Shown: positions 24,975 through 33,098 of the stretch, piece by piece
How the letters are laid out: every line of letters begins with the position of its first letter
How positions within the stretch are numbered: position 1 is the stretch's first letter
From: Cupriavidus yeoncheonensis
Lineage (GTDB): Bacteria; Pseudomonadota; Gammaproteobacteria; Burkholderiales; Burkholderiaceae
Direction of reading: 5' to 3'
Assembly (NCBI RefSeq): GCF_905397275.1
Contig: NZ_CAJPUY010000005.1
Location: 1 to 64,000 of the forward strand
Length of the DNA stretch: 64,000 nucleotides
Program-made: the position numbers and the translations under genes
Notes under the pieces: model-generated
What the model saw: the letters and a program-made list of their open reading frames with translations, nothing else
The model's database searches: none
Told to the model about the DNA's origin: nothing

Positions 24975-25235
24975 ATGCGCGTGCATATTGCCTCGCCGCT
25001 GCTTTCGTACACCGGCCAGCAGCCGGTGGTGGAAGCGCATGGCGGCAGCATCGGCCAGTTGCTCGAGGATCTCGACCGGCAATTCCCCGGCATGCGCTTC
25101 CGCATCGTCGACGAACAGGACAAGCTGCGGCCGTATATCCGCGTCTTCGTCAATCGCGTGCAGTGGATGCGGCTCGACGCGCCGCTGCACGACAATGACG
25201 AAGTCCACATCCTGCAGGCGCTCGCCGGCGGCTGA
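24975..25235 (+). CDS. MoaD/ThiS-like ubiquitin-fold sulfur carrier protein
   Basis: An 86-residue beta-grasp protein ending in ALAGG. The C-terminal Gly-Gly is the feature that is adenylated and thiocarboxylated in MoaD and ThiS. The interior has the expected pattern: VHIASPLLSYTG as the first strands, SIGQLLEDLDRQFPGMRFRI as the helix, YIRVFVNRVQWMRL and DNDEVHILQALAGG. No MoaE, MoeB-type E1 or JAB protease is encoded nearby. It is 14 bases downstream of the BNR propeller gene and surely in the same transcript. It could deliver sulfur to an unknown pathway or be a small protein modifier; the sequence does not decide. Confidence 0.85.
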   Translation: MRVHIASPLLSYTGQQPVVEAHGGSIGQLLEDLDRQFPGMRFRIVDEQDKLRPYIRVFVNRVQWMRLDAPLHDNDEVHILQALAGG

Positions 25236-25293
25236 ACTGCCGCACTTCACGTGCGCCGCACCGCGCGCCTTGATCTGGCGCAGGGGTGCGCCT

Positions 25294-25320
25294 TAAATCC
25301 CCCGTCCCGCCTGCCGTTAT
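25294..25320 (+). promoter_or_regulatory. Candidate flagellar sigma-28 (FliA) promoter of cheV
   Basis: TAAA (25294-25297), exactly 15 bases, then GCCGTTAT (25313-25320) resembles the TAAA-N15-GCCGATAA consensus of sigma-28 (all of the -35 element and six of eight -10 bases). It lies about 100 bases before the cheV ATG, and cheV is a chemotaxis gene, so the context agrees. Confidence 0.65.
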
Positions 25321-25421
25321 CCAGACATCCAACGTCTGCTGTCCGCCTGCCGCCAGGCCGCAGACCGCACCTACCGCAGCGGCAAACCAATCGGCCAATC
25401 GGCATGCAAGGGGAGCATCAA

Positions 25422-26378
25422 ATGAGCAGTTCGATGAGGGACATCGACGAGCGCACCAACCTGACCAACAACAACCAGTTCGAGCTGCTGTTGTTCCGTC
25501 TGGGCGACGCCGAGCATTCAGGCCAGTCCGAACTGTTCGGCATCAATGTCTTCAAGGTCCGCGAAATCCTGGTGATGCCGCCGGTCACCACGGTGGTCGG
25601 CGCCGATCCGTCGATCCTGGGCATGGCCGACATCCGCGGCCAGGTGATCCCGGTGATCGACCTGCCGCGCATGGTGGGCTGCAAGCCCGCGAACGGCCTC
25701 GGCATCCTCCTGGTCACCGAATATGCGCGCTCGACCCAGGGGTTTGCGGTGGAAGCGGTCGAGGAAATCGTGCGGCTGGAATGGAACCAGGTGCATTCGG
25801 CCGAGGCCAGCGTGCAAACCGGCCACGTGACCAGCATCGCCAAGCTCGATGCCGGCACCGACCAGGCGCGCCTGGTGCAGGTGCTCGACGTCGAGCAGAT
25901 CCTGCGTGACGTGCTGCCGTCCCGCCAGCCGGACGTGGTCCCGGAATCGGTCGGGCCGCAGCTCACGCTGCCGCCGGGCACCAAGGTGATCGCCGCCGAC
26001 GATTCGGCGCTCGCGCGCGGGCTGATCGAGCAGAGCCTGAAGGCGCTCGGTGCGCCGGTGCTCATGACCAAGTCCGGCAAGGAAGCCTGGGAACTGCTCG
26101 ACAGCATGGCGACCGAAGCGGCCAGCAAAGGCCGCTCCATCCACGACGAGGTGGCACTGGTGCTGACCGACCTGGAAATGCCCGAGATGGATGGCTTTAC
26201 GCTGACCCGCAGGATCAAGGCGGACAGCCGCCTCAAGTCGCTTCCCGTGGTGATTCATTCATCGCTTTCGGGGGAGGCCAGCGAGGAACACGTACGCAAG
26301 GTCGGCGCCAATGCCTACGTTGCCAAGTTCGTTGCCAAGGAACTGGCCGAGACGCTCCGCAGTGTGCTGGTGCACTGA
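25422..26378 (+). CDS. cheV: Chemotaxis coupling protein CheV (CheW-receiver fusion)
   Basis: CheV couples chemoreceptors to CheA and can be phosphorylated, probably for adaptation. The 318-residue product has an N-terminal CheW domain (about 15-165; FGINVFKVREIL, GMADIRGQVIPVIDLP) and a C-terminal receiver domain (about 185-318). The receiver has the acidic pair D193/D194, phosphoacceptor D250 in LVLTDLEMPEMDGF and the conserved lysine in YVAKF. GGGAG lies upstream of the ATG. It stands alone without other che or fla genes, behind a candidate flagellar sigma factor promoter at 25294-25320. Confidence 0.95.
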   Translation: MSSSMRDIDERTNLTNNNQFELLLFRLGDAEHSGQSELFGINVFKVREILVMPPVTTVVGADPSILGMADIRGQVIPVIDLPRMVGCKPANGLGILLVTEYARSTQGFAVEAVEEIVRLEWNQVHSAEASVQTGHVTSIAKLDAGTDQARLVQVLDVEQILRDVLPSRQPDVVPESVGPQLTLPPGTKVIAADDSALARGLIEQSLKALGAPVLMTKSGKEAWELLDSMATEAASKGRSIHDEVALVLTDLEMPEMDGFTLTRRIKADSRLKSLPVVIHSSLSGEASEEHVRKVGANAYVAKFVAKELAETLRSVLVH

Positions 26379-26450
26379 ATCCGGAGCCCGGTTGTATCGC
26401 ATCAGGCACAGAATCGCCGCTGGCGCAACCATTTCCCCACGCCGCGCGGC

Positions 26451-26540
26451 TGCCCAGAATTTAGGCACTCCAGTGTTTCCCAATACCGGCGCGCCTTGTG
26501 CGGTTGTCAATAGGCCGGATATCCACTGTTCCTGTGGATA
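26451..26540 (+). repeat. Intergenic repeat element, copy B
   Basis: The 25-mer at 26451-26475 matches copy A (18607-18631) at 21 of 25 positions, all four differences being transitions. After 44 bases come TATCCAC-tgttcct-GTGGATA (26520-26540), the same inverted heptamers with the same 7-base spacing as in copy A. Here the long palindrome is reduced to the inner arms. It sits between the convergent ends of cheV and the peroxiredoxin gene, so it is not a promoter of either. Confidence 0.75.
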
Positions 26541-26630
26541 GTTTTCCCGGTGATCCGGCCGCCTCATACCAAAGGATGAGGCGGCGCCCGAAATTCCCGG
26601 GGCCGGACGGCCGCGCCGCCCGCCACTTAC

Positions 26631-27284
26631 CTACTTTGGCTGGGCCACCACCCGGAGGTAGGGCTTCAGCGTCTTGAAGCCGTCCGGGTACTTCTTCCGG
26701 GCGTCTTCGTCCGAGACCGAAGTCGGGATGATCACGTCGTCGCCCGGTTTCCAGTTGACCGGCGTCGCCACGGCATGCTTCGCGTTGAGCTGCAGCGAGT
26801 CCAGCAACCGCAGGACTTCGTCGAAATTGCGGCCGGCGCTCATCGGGTACGCCAGCATGGCCTTGATCTTCTTGTCCGGCCCGATCCAGAACACCGAGCG
26901 GATGGTCGCGTTATCCACAGCCGTGCGCGGACCGCCGCTGGCTTCCGGATGGATCATGTCATAGAGCTTGGCCACCTTCAGGTCGGCGTCGCCGATCATC
27001 GGATAGTTCACCGCATGGCCCTGCGTCTCTTCAATGTCCTTGGCCCAGCGCGAATGGTCGCCGACCGGGTCGATGCTCAGGCCGATGATCTTGGTATTGC
27101 GCTTGTCGAATTCAGGCTTGAGGCCGGCCATGTAGCCGAGTTCGGTGGTGCAGACGGGCGTGAAATCCTTCGGGTGCGAGAACAGGATGGCCCAGCCGTC
27201 GCCGATCCATTCATGGAAGCGGATCGGGCCCTGCGTGGTCTCGGCGGTGAAGTCGGGAGCTTCTTCGCCTATTCGAATCGCCAT
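26631..27284 (-). CDS. 1-Cys peroxiredoxin (Prx6 type)
   Basis: A 217-residue thiol peroxidase of the Prx6/AhpC-TSA family, reducing hydrogen peroxide and alkyl hydroperoxides. The peroxidatic Cys45 lies in FTPVCTTELG, with the usual HPKDFTPVCTTE motif. The long C-terminal extension (about 165-217; TPVNWKPGDDVIIPTSVSDE) is typical of Prx6, and no resolving cysteine was seen, as expected for 1-Cys enzymes. The ATG at 27284 follows a GGAGT site. It is downstream of uspA on the same strand, with a hairpin between, suggesting a joint stress response. No thioredoxin-like partner lies nearby. Confidence 0.93.
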   Translation of the reverse strand: MAIRIGEEAPDFTAETTQGPIRFHEWIGDGWAILFSHPKDFTPVCTTELGYMAGLKPEFDKRNTKIIGLSIDPVGDHSRWAKDIEETQGHAVNYPMIGDADLKVAKLYDMIHPEASGGPRTAVDNATIRSVFWIGPDKKIKAMLAYPMSAGRNFDEVLRLLDSLQLNAKHAVATPVNWKPGDDVIIPTSVSDEDARKKYPDGFKTLKPYLRVVAQPK

Positions 27285-27329
27285 GATCGGACTCCTTGGT
27301 CTTGTGGTGAAGGTGGGGGAACGGGCTGT

Positions 27330-27356
27330 CGCCCGCATGCCAGGTCCCTGCGGGCG
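27330..27356. other. Hairpin at the uspA stop
   Basis: CGCCCGCA (27330-27337) and TGCGGGCG (27349-27356) form an 8-bp stem one base after the uspA stop codon. No T-run follows on the minus strand, so it is more likely a stabilising or partly attenuating structure between uspA and the peroxiredoxin gene. Confidence 0.55.
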
Positions 27357-27357
27357 C

Positions 27358-27795
27358 CTAGCGGAATACCAGCACGGGAATCGCGCTGTGCGTGAGGACC
27401 CGGTGCGTCTCGCTGCCGATCAGCATGGCCTGCAGGCCGCGCCGTCCATGCGATGACATCACGATCAGGTCGCAATCTCTCTGTTGCGCCGTCTGCACGA
27501 TCGCCTGCCACGGGTGGTCGTCCGTGGCGGTGACCGTTTCGCACGGCACGCCCGCCTGCGTGGCCGCCCGGCTCAGCGCGGCCAGGAACTCGTCGGCATG
27601 GCGTGCCGCTTCCGCGGCGAAGGTCTCCCGGGTGTCCTGCAGGCTGGTCAGCCGGTAGGTCATCAGGTGGTACTGGGGAATCACATGCAGTCCGGTGACG
27701 CGGGCGCCGAGGCGTCCGGCAAAGGTCATGGCGCGCGCAATCATCGCGTCGGCACGGGGCGAGCCATCCGTGGGAACCAGGAAGTGCTTGAACAT
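27358..27795 (-). CDS. Universal stress protein (UspA family)
   Basis: A 145-residue single-domain universal stress protein. It begins MFKHFLVPTDGSPRAD, has the ATP-binding aspartate early (Asp10) and ends with the nucleotide-binding loop SSHGRRGLQAMLIGSETHRVL matching G-x2-G-x9-G(S/T), so it should be an ATP-binding member. Usp proteins accumulate under starvation, oxidants or respiratory stress; the exact task is not known. It is upstream of the peroxiredoxin gene on the same strand and is divergent from the SulP transporter. Confidence 0.92.
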   Translation of the reverse strand: MFKHFLVPTDGSPRADAMIARAMTFAGRLGARVTGLHVIPQYHLMTYRLTSLQDTRETFAAEAARHADEFLAALSRAATQAGVPCETVTATDDHPWQAIVQTAQQRDCDLIVMSSHGRRGLQAMLIGSETHRVLTHSAIPVLVFR

Positions 27796-27970
27796 CGAGT
27801 CCTCCGCTGCCAGTCCTCTGAAAGCCGGCGCGTTTCCGGCTGGCGCATGCCCCGGTCCGCGCGGGCCAATCCAGTATAGGAATTGCCCGCCCGTCGCGAC
27901 AGCCCGTTAGTGCGCTTTCCGGCATCGATGCGCAGCCTCCGGACCGGGTCGGCCGGCGCGTGTCGATGAT

Positions 27971-27983
27971 TAACATGCTGTTA
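27971..27983. promoter_or_regulatory. Small dyad upstream of sulP
   Basis: TAACA-TGC-TGTTA is a perfect 5+3+5 inverted repeat 44 bases before the transporter start. It may be an operator; no regulator is encoded nearby. Confidence 0.25.
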
Positions 27984-28026
27984 TCATCCGATGTGCTTAC
28001 CGATCACCGTCGACGAAGGTGCCCCA

Positions 28027-29685
28027 ATGATTGCGTTGCGCGAAGCATGGCAGGCCGGATTGTTCCGCCGCGGGAACTGGCTTTCCAACATCGTTGCCGG
28101 CGCCATCGTCGGCGTGGTGGCGCTGCCGCTGGCCATGGCCTTTGCCATTGCTTCCGGCGCCAAGCCGGAACAGGGGCTGTACACGGCGATCGTGGCCGGC
28201 CTGCTGGTTTCGGCCTGCGGCGGCAGCCGGGTGCAGATCGCCGGGCCGACCGGGGCGTTCATCGTCATCCTGTCCGGCATCACGGCAAGGCACGGCATCG
28301 ACGGACTGCAGATCGCCACGCTGATGGCCGGCCTGATCCTGCTGGCCATGGGGATGACACGCCTCGGCAGCGTGATCCGCTATATCCCGGCGCCGGTGAT
28401 CGTCGGCTTCACGGCGGGCATCGGCGTGATCATCTTCGTCGGCCAGTGGCGCGACTTCTTCGGCCTGCCGGCGGTGGCCGGCGACCATTTCCACCAGAAG
28501 CTCTGGCATCTGCTGCAAGTCATGCCGCATTGGCATCCGGCAACCACGGCGATCGCGCTGCTGAGCCTGCTGCTGGTGGTCGGCACGCCGCGCCTGCCCT
28601 GGCTGCGGCGCATCCCCGGGCCGCTGGTGGCGCTGGTGGCGGCCACTGTCATCCAGGCGCTGTTCCGCTTCGACGGCGTGGCCACCATTGGCAGCGCCTT
28701 CGGCGGCCTGCCGCGCGGCCTGCCGGGGCTGTCGCTGCCCGAGGTCACGCTCGCGCGCGTGCTGGAACTGGCCGGGCCGGCCTTCACCATCGCGATGCTC
28801 GGCGCGATCGAGTCGCTGCTGTCGGCCGTGGTCGCCGACGGCATGGCCGGCACGCGCCATGACTCCAACCAGGAACTGGTGGGGCAGGGGCTGGCCAACG
28901 TGGTCGCACCGCTGTTCGGAGGCTTTGCCGCGACCGGCGCCATCGCGCGCACCGCCACGAATATCCGCAACGGCGGCAACAGCCCGCTGGCGGGCCTCAC
29001 CCACGCCGCGACGCTGGTGCTGGTGGTGCTGTTCCTGGCGCCACTGGCCGCCAACGTGCCGCTGGCCGCGCTGGCGGCCATCCTGTTCGTGGTGGCCTAC
29101 AACATGAGCGAGCTGCGGCACTTCGCGCGCATGGTGCGCCGCGCGCCGCGGGCGGACGTGGCCATCCTGCTGATCACGTTCTGCCTGACCATACTGACTG
29201 ACCTGGTGGTGGCGGTGAATATCGGCGTGATCCTGGCCATGCTGCAGTTCCTGCGGCGCATGTCGGCATCGGTGGAAGTCTCGCGCCAGGACGCCCCCGA
29301 CGTGGAGCACGAACTGTCGCGCGAAGGCGGCATGCCGTCCGGCCTGCCGCCGGGCGTGCTCGTGTACGGCATCGACGGGCCGTTCTTCTTCGGAGCGGTG
29401 GAAAACTTCGAACGCGCGCTGATTCAGACCCACACCGATCCGCGCGTGCTGCTGATCCGGCTGCGCCGCGTGCCGTTCATGGACATGACCGGCCTGCAGA
29501 CACTGGAGGAGGTGATCGGCAAGCTCAGGCAGCGCGGCGTGGCCGTGGTGCTGTGCGAAGCCAACGCGCGCGTGCGCCAGAAGCTCGCGCGCGCCGGCGT
29601 GCTGGCGGCGCTGGGGGAAGGGAACTACCAGGAAACGCTGGCCGCGGCGACCGAGCGCTGCGCGCGCATCGCGCGGCCGGAATGA
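28027..29685 (+). CDS. SulP family anion transporter with STAS domain
   Basis: A 552-residue inorganic-anion permease (sulfate, bicarbonate or dicarboxylate). About 12-14 membrane segments occupy the first 420 residues, with family text NIVAGAIVGVVALPLAMAFA early and AMLGAIESLLSAVVAD at the conserved helix, and NQELVGQGLANVVAPLFGG. The C-terminal STAS domain (about 440-552) includes FFFGAVENFE and RVPFMDMTGLQTLEEV. An upstream ATG at 27991 has no ribosome site, whereas ATG 28027 has GAAGGTG before it. The anion cannot be assigned; bicarbonate or sulfate are the usual guesses, and the many sulfur genes at 35-43 kb make sulfate attractive. Confidence 0.88.
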   Translation: MIALREAWQAGLFRRGNWLSNIVAGAIVGVVALPLAMAFAIASGAKPEQGLYTAIVAGLLVSACGGSRVQIAGPTGAFIVILSGITARHGIDGLQIATLMAGLILLAMGMTRLGSVIRYIPAPVIVGFTAGIGVIIFVGQWRDFFGLPAVAGDHFHQKLWHLLQVMPHWHPATTAIALLSLLLVVGTPRLPWLRRIPGPLVALVAATVIQALFRFDGVATIGSAFGGLPRGLPGLSLPEVTLARVLELAGPAFTIAMLGAIESLLSAVVADGMAGTRHDSNQELVGQGLANVVAPLFGGFAATGAIARTATNIRNGGNSPLAGLTHAATLVLVVLFLAPLAANVPLAALAAILFVVAYNMSELRHFARMVRRAPRADVAILLITFCLTILTDLVVAVNIGVILAMLQFLRRMSASVEVSRQDAPDVEHELSREGGMPSGLPPGVLVYGIDGPFFFGAVENFERALIQTHTDPRVLLIRLRRVPFMDMTGLQTLEEVIGKLRQRGVAVVLCEANARVRQKLARAGVLAALGEGNYQETLAAATERCARIARPE

Positions 29686-29726
29686 CGAACCGGCCTGGAA
29701 CCCCTTTCTCTTTATGCGATGGGTTC

Positions 29727-29930
29727 TCAGGCCTTGTCGGCCGGGGCCTTCTTCCGGCCACCGGGCCTGGCCTTGGTGGCATATTCCACGCCGTGCTGGG
29801 CGAGGTATTCGCGGATGAGTTGCCGCACCACTTGCGACGGCGTCAGGTCCTGCGATGCGCACAGGGTCTCGAAAGCCTTTTTCTTGACCGGATCGATCAG
29901 GATGGTGAGGCGGGCGGTCTTGGATTCCAT
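29727..29930 (-). CDS. Ribbon-helix-helix (CopG-like) small protein
   Basis: A 67-residue protein with an RHH fold: strand ARLTILIDPVKKKAFETLC, then helix with TPSQVVRQLIREYLAQHGV. RHH proteins bind DNA as dimers, as antitoxins or small repressors. A Lys/Arg-rich tail (TKARPGGRKKAPADKA) follows. No toxin frame adjoins it: the SulP gene is convergent and the PLD-fold gene is transcribed away from it with a 74-base separation. So it is either a lone regulator or an antitoxin whose partner was lost. Confidence 0.75.
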   Translation of the reverse strand: MESKTARLTILIDPVKKKAFETLCASQDLTPSQVVRQLIREYLAQHGVEYATKARPGGRKKAPADKA

Positions 29931-30004
29931 GGAGGTCAGTCGCGATGCGCGGCGGCGATCGGAACCGCATTATATACAGGGCCAAACGCGCGTCCCCGGC
30001 TGGT

Positions 30005-31615
30005 CTACAGTTCCTCTTCGATCGGCAGCATCCGCAGCAGTCCCTGCCCGAGATGCTGCAAGGCGCCCATGCCCGGTTCGCTGTCATAGGTGCGCAGCAG
30101 GCCGTTCTCACGCGTCACCCATTCCAGGTGCGCGGCATTGCCGTCGGTGCCGGGGGCGAGCATGACCTTGTAGGCGACGTCCAGCAGCGCCTGGTCCAGG
30201 TTCTTGCCGAGCGCTTCGCACAGCGCCGCGCTGTCGACGACCACGCCCATCTCGGTGTTGAGCCGGGCCGAACGCGGATCCAGATTGAGCGATCCGACGA
30301 ACAGCAGGTGCCGGTCCACCATATAGCTCTTGGCATGCAGGCTGGCGCGGCTCTTGCTGATCATGCTGCGATGCGCGTGCTGGCCTTCGCGCGCCATCTC
30401 GGCGTAGGCCGAAGGCTTGAGCTCGTACAGTTCCACGCCGGCTTCCAGCAAGTCCTCGCGCCAAGGTGAATAGCCCGCGTGTACGGCGCTGACGTCGGTG
30501 GCGGCGAAGGAGTTGGTCAGGATGCGCACCGTCACGCCGCGTTTCGTCATCTGCGCGAGCCAGTCGACCGACTTGCGGTCCGGCACGAAATACGGCGATA
30601 CCAGCGCCAGTTCCTGCTGCGCGCTCCCGAGCAGCTTCGCCAGCTTGGGGATGGCATGACTGGAATCGTCCTCAGGCGGCAGCGTGACCTTGGCCGCCTT
30701 GTCGGCGATCACCGTGGCACGGCCCCAGTACGCGGGGAGCTTGCCGCCTTCCAGCGCCTGTGCCAGCCCTGAGGCCTGCAAGGTTTGCGAGTACTCGCCG
30801 CCGCGGGCTTCGGCCACGTGCTCATCGAGGTATTCGCGCACGGCCTGCAATTGCGCTGCCGCGTCCTCGGGCGGTTTGGCCAGCGCACTGACCGGGTACG
30901 CAACGGCGCCGTTCCAGTAATCGTCGAACACGGCCGAGACCTCCGGCACCACCGGGCCGGCCAGCAACAGGTCAAGGTCCGTGAAGTCCGAGCCCTTGTC
31001 GGCCGAGAAATAGGCGTCGCCGATATTGCGGCCACCGACGATGGTGACCTGGTTGTCGGCCGTCATCGACTTGTTGTGCATGCGGCGGTTCAGCCGGCTG
31101 TAGTCCAGGGCCATCTGGGCCATGCGCAGGCTGCGCGCCGTGAAGGGGTTGAACAGGCGGACTTCGATGTTCGGGTGGTCGTCGAGCGCCGAGAGAATGC
31201 GGTCCTGGCCGGACATGTGGAGGTCATCGAGCAGCAGCCGCACGTGCACGCCGCGGTCGGCCGCGGCGATGATGTCGGCCAGCAGCGTCTTGCCGGTCAG
31301 GTCGCCGTCGTAGATGTAATACTGCACGTCCAGCGTGCGCTGCGCGGCCCTGGCCAGCGCCAGCCGCGCCACCAGCGCGTCGGGGCCGCTGGCCAGCGGG
31401 TAGAAGGCCGATTGCCCGGGGTGCGCGGACAGCATCGGCGCCACGGTGCGGCCCAGCGGCGTGCCGGCCGTATCGGTGACCGCATACGAGGCGGCGCGCC
31501 CGTCCTGCGGCGGCAGGCTGGCGCAGCCCGCCATCAGCAGTGCGGCAGCCAGCAGCGACGCGAGGCGGCACAGCCAGCGGGACGTCGGACTGGGGCGGTC
31601 ATGGATCGCGGGCAT
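30005..31615 (-). CDS. Phospholipase D-fold lipoprotein (cardiolipin synthase C-like)
   Basis: A 536-residue member of the phospholipase D superfamily with both HKD motifs: H180-K182-D187 and H427-K429-D434, each followed by the typical GG/GS-N pattern (VGGRNIGD, VGSLNLDPRSAR). These make phosphatidyl transferases such as ClsC. A lipoprotein signal ends LMAGC (Cys31), so it is anchored in a membrane facing the periplasm. ClsC-type enzymes make cardiolipin from phosphatidylglycerol or phosphatidylethanolamine. No ymdB-like partner is adjacent. The identity as cardiolipin synthase versus another phospholipase D is inferred from overall length and family shape. Confidence 0.85.
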   Translation of the reverse strand: MPAIHDRPSPTSRWLCRLASLLAAALLMAGCASLPPQDGRAASYAVTDTAGTPLGRTVAPMLSAHPGQSAFYPLASGPDALVARLALARAAQRTLDVQYYIYDGDLTGKTLLADIIAAADRGVHVRLLLDDLHMSGQDRILSALDDHPNIEVRLFNPFTARSLRMAQMALDYSRLNRRMHNKSMTADNQVTIVGGRNIGDAYFSADKGSDFTDLDLLLAGPVVPEVSAVFDDYWNGAVAYPVSALAKPPEDAAAQLQAVREYLDEHVAEARGGEYSQTLQASGLAQALEGGKLPAYWGRATVIADKAAKVTLPPEDDSSHAIPKLAKLLGSAQQELALVSPYFVPDRKSVDWLAQMTKRGVTVRILTNSFAATDVSAVHAGYSPWREDLLEAGVELYELKPSAYAEMAREGQHAHRSMISKSRASLHAKSYMVDRHLLFVGSLNLDPRSARLNTEMGVVVDSAALCEALGKNLDQALLDVAYKVMLAPGTDGNAAHLEWVTRENGLLRTYDSEPGMGALQHLGQGLLRMLPIEEEL

Positions 31616-31754
31616 CGCATCTCCTGGGCGGCAGCCAGCCTCCTGTGTAGCGCGTTTTGCACCCGCGCGCCAGTCCTTCGCCGCCCTGCACTACTATCAA
31701 GGCAGTATCGGAACGAACCGGGACAAACCGGGACAAGCCAGTCAGGAGACCGCC

Positions 31755-31961
31755 ATGGATCAGGAAGCCTTCAACATGAGCATCCGCAAGTTCCTCAAGA
31801 CCGTGGGTGTCAGTTCACAGCGGGAGATCGAACAGGCCGTCGCGGCCGCGCTGGCCAGCGGCGAACTGGAAGGCAACGAGATCCTGCCGGTGAAGATGAC
31901 GCTGGAACTTGGCCGGCTCAAACTGAGTGCGACATTCGACGGCGACATCCGGCTGGCCTGA
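31755..31961 (+). CDS. DUF6494 family small protein
   Basis: A 68-residue protein with the layout of the DUF6494 family: MDQEAFNMSIRKFLKTVGV, then SQREIEQAVAAALASGEL and a two-stranded end ILPVKMTLELGRLKLSATFD. The family is widespread in proteobacteria and its role is unknown. The upstream extension of the frame is not coding; AGGAG precedes the ATG at a normal distance. It ends nine bases from the convergent E2 gene and has no operon partners. Confidence 0.8.
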   Translation: MDQEAFNMSIRKFLKTVGVSSQREIEQAVAAALASGELEGNEILPVKMTLELGRLKLSATFDGDIRLA

Positions 31962-31970
31962 CGCCGCGGA

Positions 31971-33080
31971 CTATTCGGGCAGCGCCAGGTCGGCGATCAC
32001 CGCGGCCAGGAAGCGCGCCGCCTCGCCGCCGGTGACCACGCGGTGGTCGAAGGTCAGGCTCAGCGGCATCACGCGGTGCACCGCCGGCACGCCGCCGGCG
32101 GCCACTACCTCGTCGCGGATGCGGCCCGCGCCGAGGATCGCCACGGTAGGCGGCACCACGATCGGCGCGGCATAGCGGCCCGCGATCATGCCGAAGTTCG
32201 ACAGCGTGATGGTGCTGCCGCGCATCTCTTCAGGCGCGATGGTGCGCGCACGGATATCGGCGCGCATGCGGTCCAGCCCGTGGCGCAGGTCGGCCGCGTC
32301 GCGGTTGCCCACGTTGCGCAGCACCGGCACGAAGAGGCCTTCAGGCAGGTCGGCGGCAATGCCGACGTCGATCTTCTGCATGACGTGGCGCTTGCCGGTC
32401 TGGCCTTCGTACCAGGCGTTCAGGCCGGGCTCGGCGCGGCACCCGGCGACCAGCGCGCGCACCAGGCGGATGGTGACGTCATGCGCGCCCTGCCAGGCAT
32501 GGATATCGGCATCGTCCATCACGGTCGCGGCGGCGACCTCGCTCTGCGCGCGCGCCATGTTCTGCGCCATCGCGCGGCGTACGCCGCGCAGTACCTCGCC
32601 CGGCCCGGTTTCGGCGAGTGTCGAGGCCACGCGCTCCACATCCGCGGCGGTGACCACGCCATCCGCACCGGACGGGTTTGCCATCGCCAGGTCCACGCCC
32701 AGGCGCCGTGCCAGCGCACGCACGGCTGGCGTGGCCTTGATGCCGGCGCCACCCGCGCCGGGCGCCAGCGGCGTGGCGGCTTCCGCCACCACCTGCGAGC
32801 CGACCTTGACCGCGCCCACCACGGTGCCCGCGTCGGCATCGTCGCCGGCGCCCTCGAAGCCCACGAGCGGCGCGCCCAGGTGGACGATGTCGCCGGCCTG
32901 CGCAAACAGCTTGCCGACCGTGCCGGCGTAGGGCGACGGAATCTCGACGATGGCCTTGGCCGTTTCCACCGACAGCAGTGGCTGGTCGGCGGCCACGGTG
33001 TCGCCGGCCTTGACATGCCAGGTCACGATCTCGGCCTCCTGCAGGCCTTCGCCCAGATCGGGCAGCTTGAACACTCTCAT
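31971..33080 (-). CDS. 2-oxo acid dehydrogenase E2 (dihydrolipoamide acyltransferase)
   Basis: E2 core of a 2-oxo acid dehydrogenase complex, 369 residues. One lipoyl domain (1-75) with the attachment Lys42 in VETAKAIVE; the peripheral subunit-binding domain (about 113-150) with ATPAVRALARRLGVDL; and the catalytic domain (about 165-369) ending TFDHRVVTGGEA, where the histidine and aspartate of DHRxxxG are catalytic. It transfers the acyl group from lipoyl to CoA. It is the third gene of E1alpha-E1beta-E2; no E3 (lipoamide dehydrogenase) is in the window, so E3 is shared. Substrate (pyruvate, branched-chain acids, acetoin) is undetermined. Confidence 0.93.
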   Translation of the reverse strand: MRVFKLPDLGEGLQEAEIVTWHVKAGDTVAADQPLLSVETAKAIVEIPSPYAGTVGKLFAQAGDIVHLGAPLVGFEGAGDDADAGTVVGAVKVGSQVVAEAATPLAPGAGGAGIKATPAVRALARRLGVDLAMANPSGADGVVTAADVERVASTLAETGPGEVLRGVRRAMAQNMARAQSEVAAATVMDDADIHAWQGAHDVTIRLVRALVAGCRAEPGLNAWYEGQTGKRHVMQKIDVGIAADLPEGLFVPVLRNVGNRDAADLRHGLDRMRADIRARTIAPEEMRGSTITLSNFGMIAGRYAAPIVVPPTVAILGAGRIRDEVVAAGGVPAVHRVMPLSLTFDHRVVTGGEAARFLAAVIADLALPE

Positions 33081-33098
33081 GGTTGCGTCCCCGGATCG

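Noticed and set aside
26911-26919. Perfect DnaA box TTATCCACA
   Set aside because: It is inside the peroxiredoxin coding sequence (codons for V-D-N) as a single site, so chance or codon use explains it; mentioned only in connection with element B.
27997-30111. A 704-codon minus-strand frame opposite sulP
   Set aside because: Composition is Arg/Gln/His-rich without motifs, and the SulP protein with STAS domain is on the other strand.
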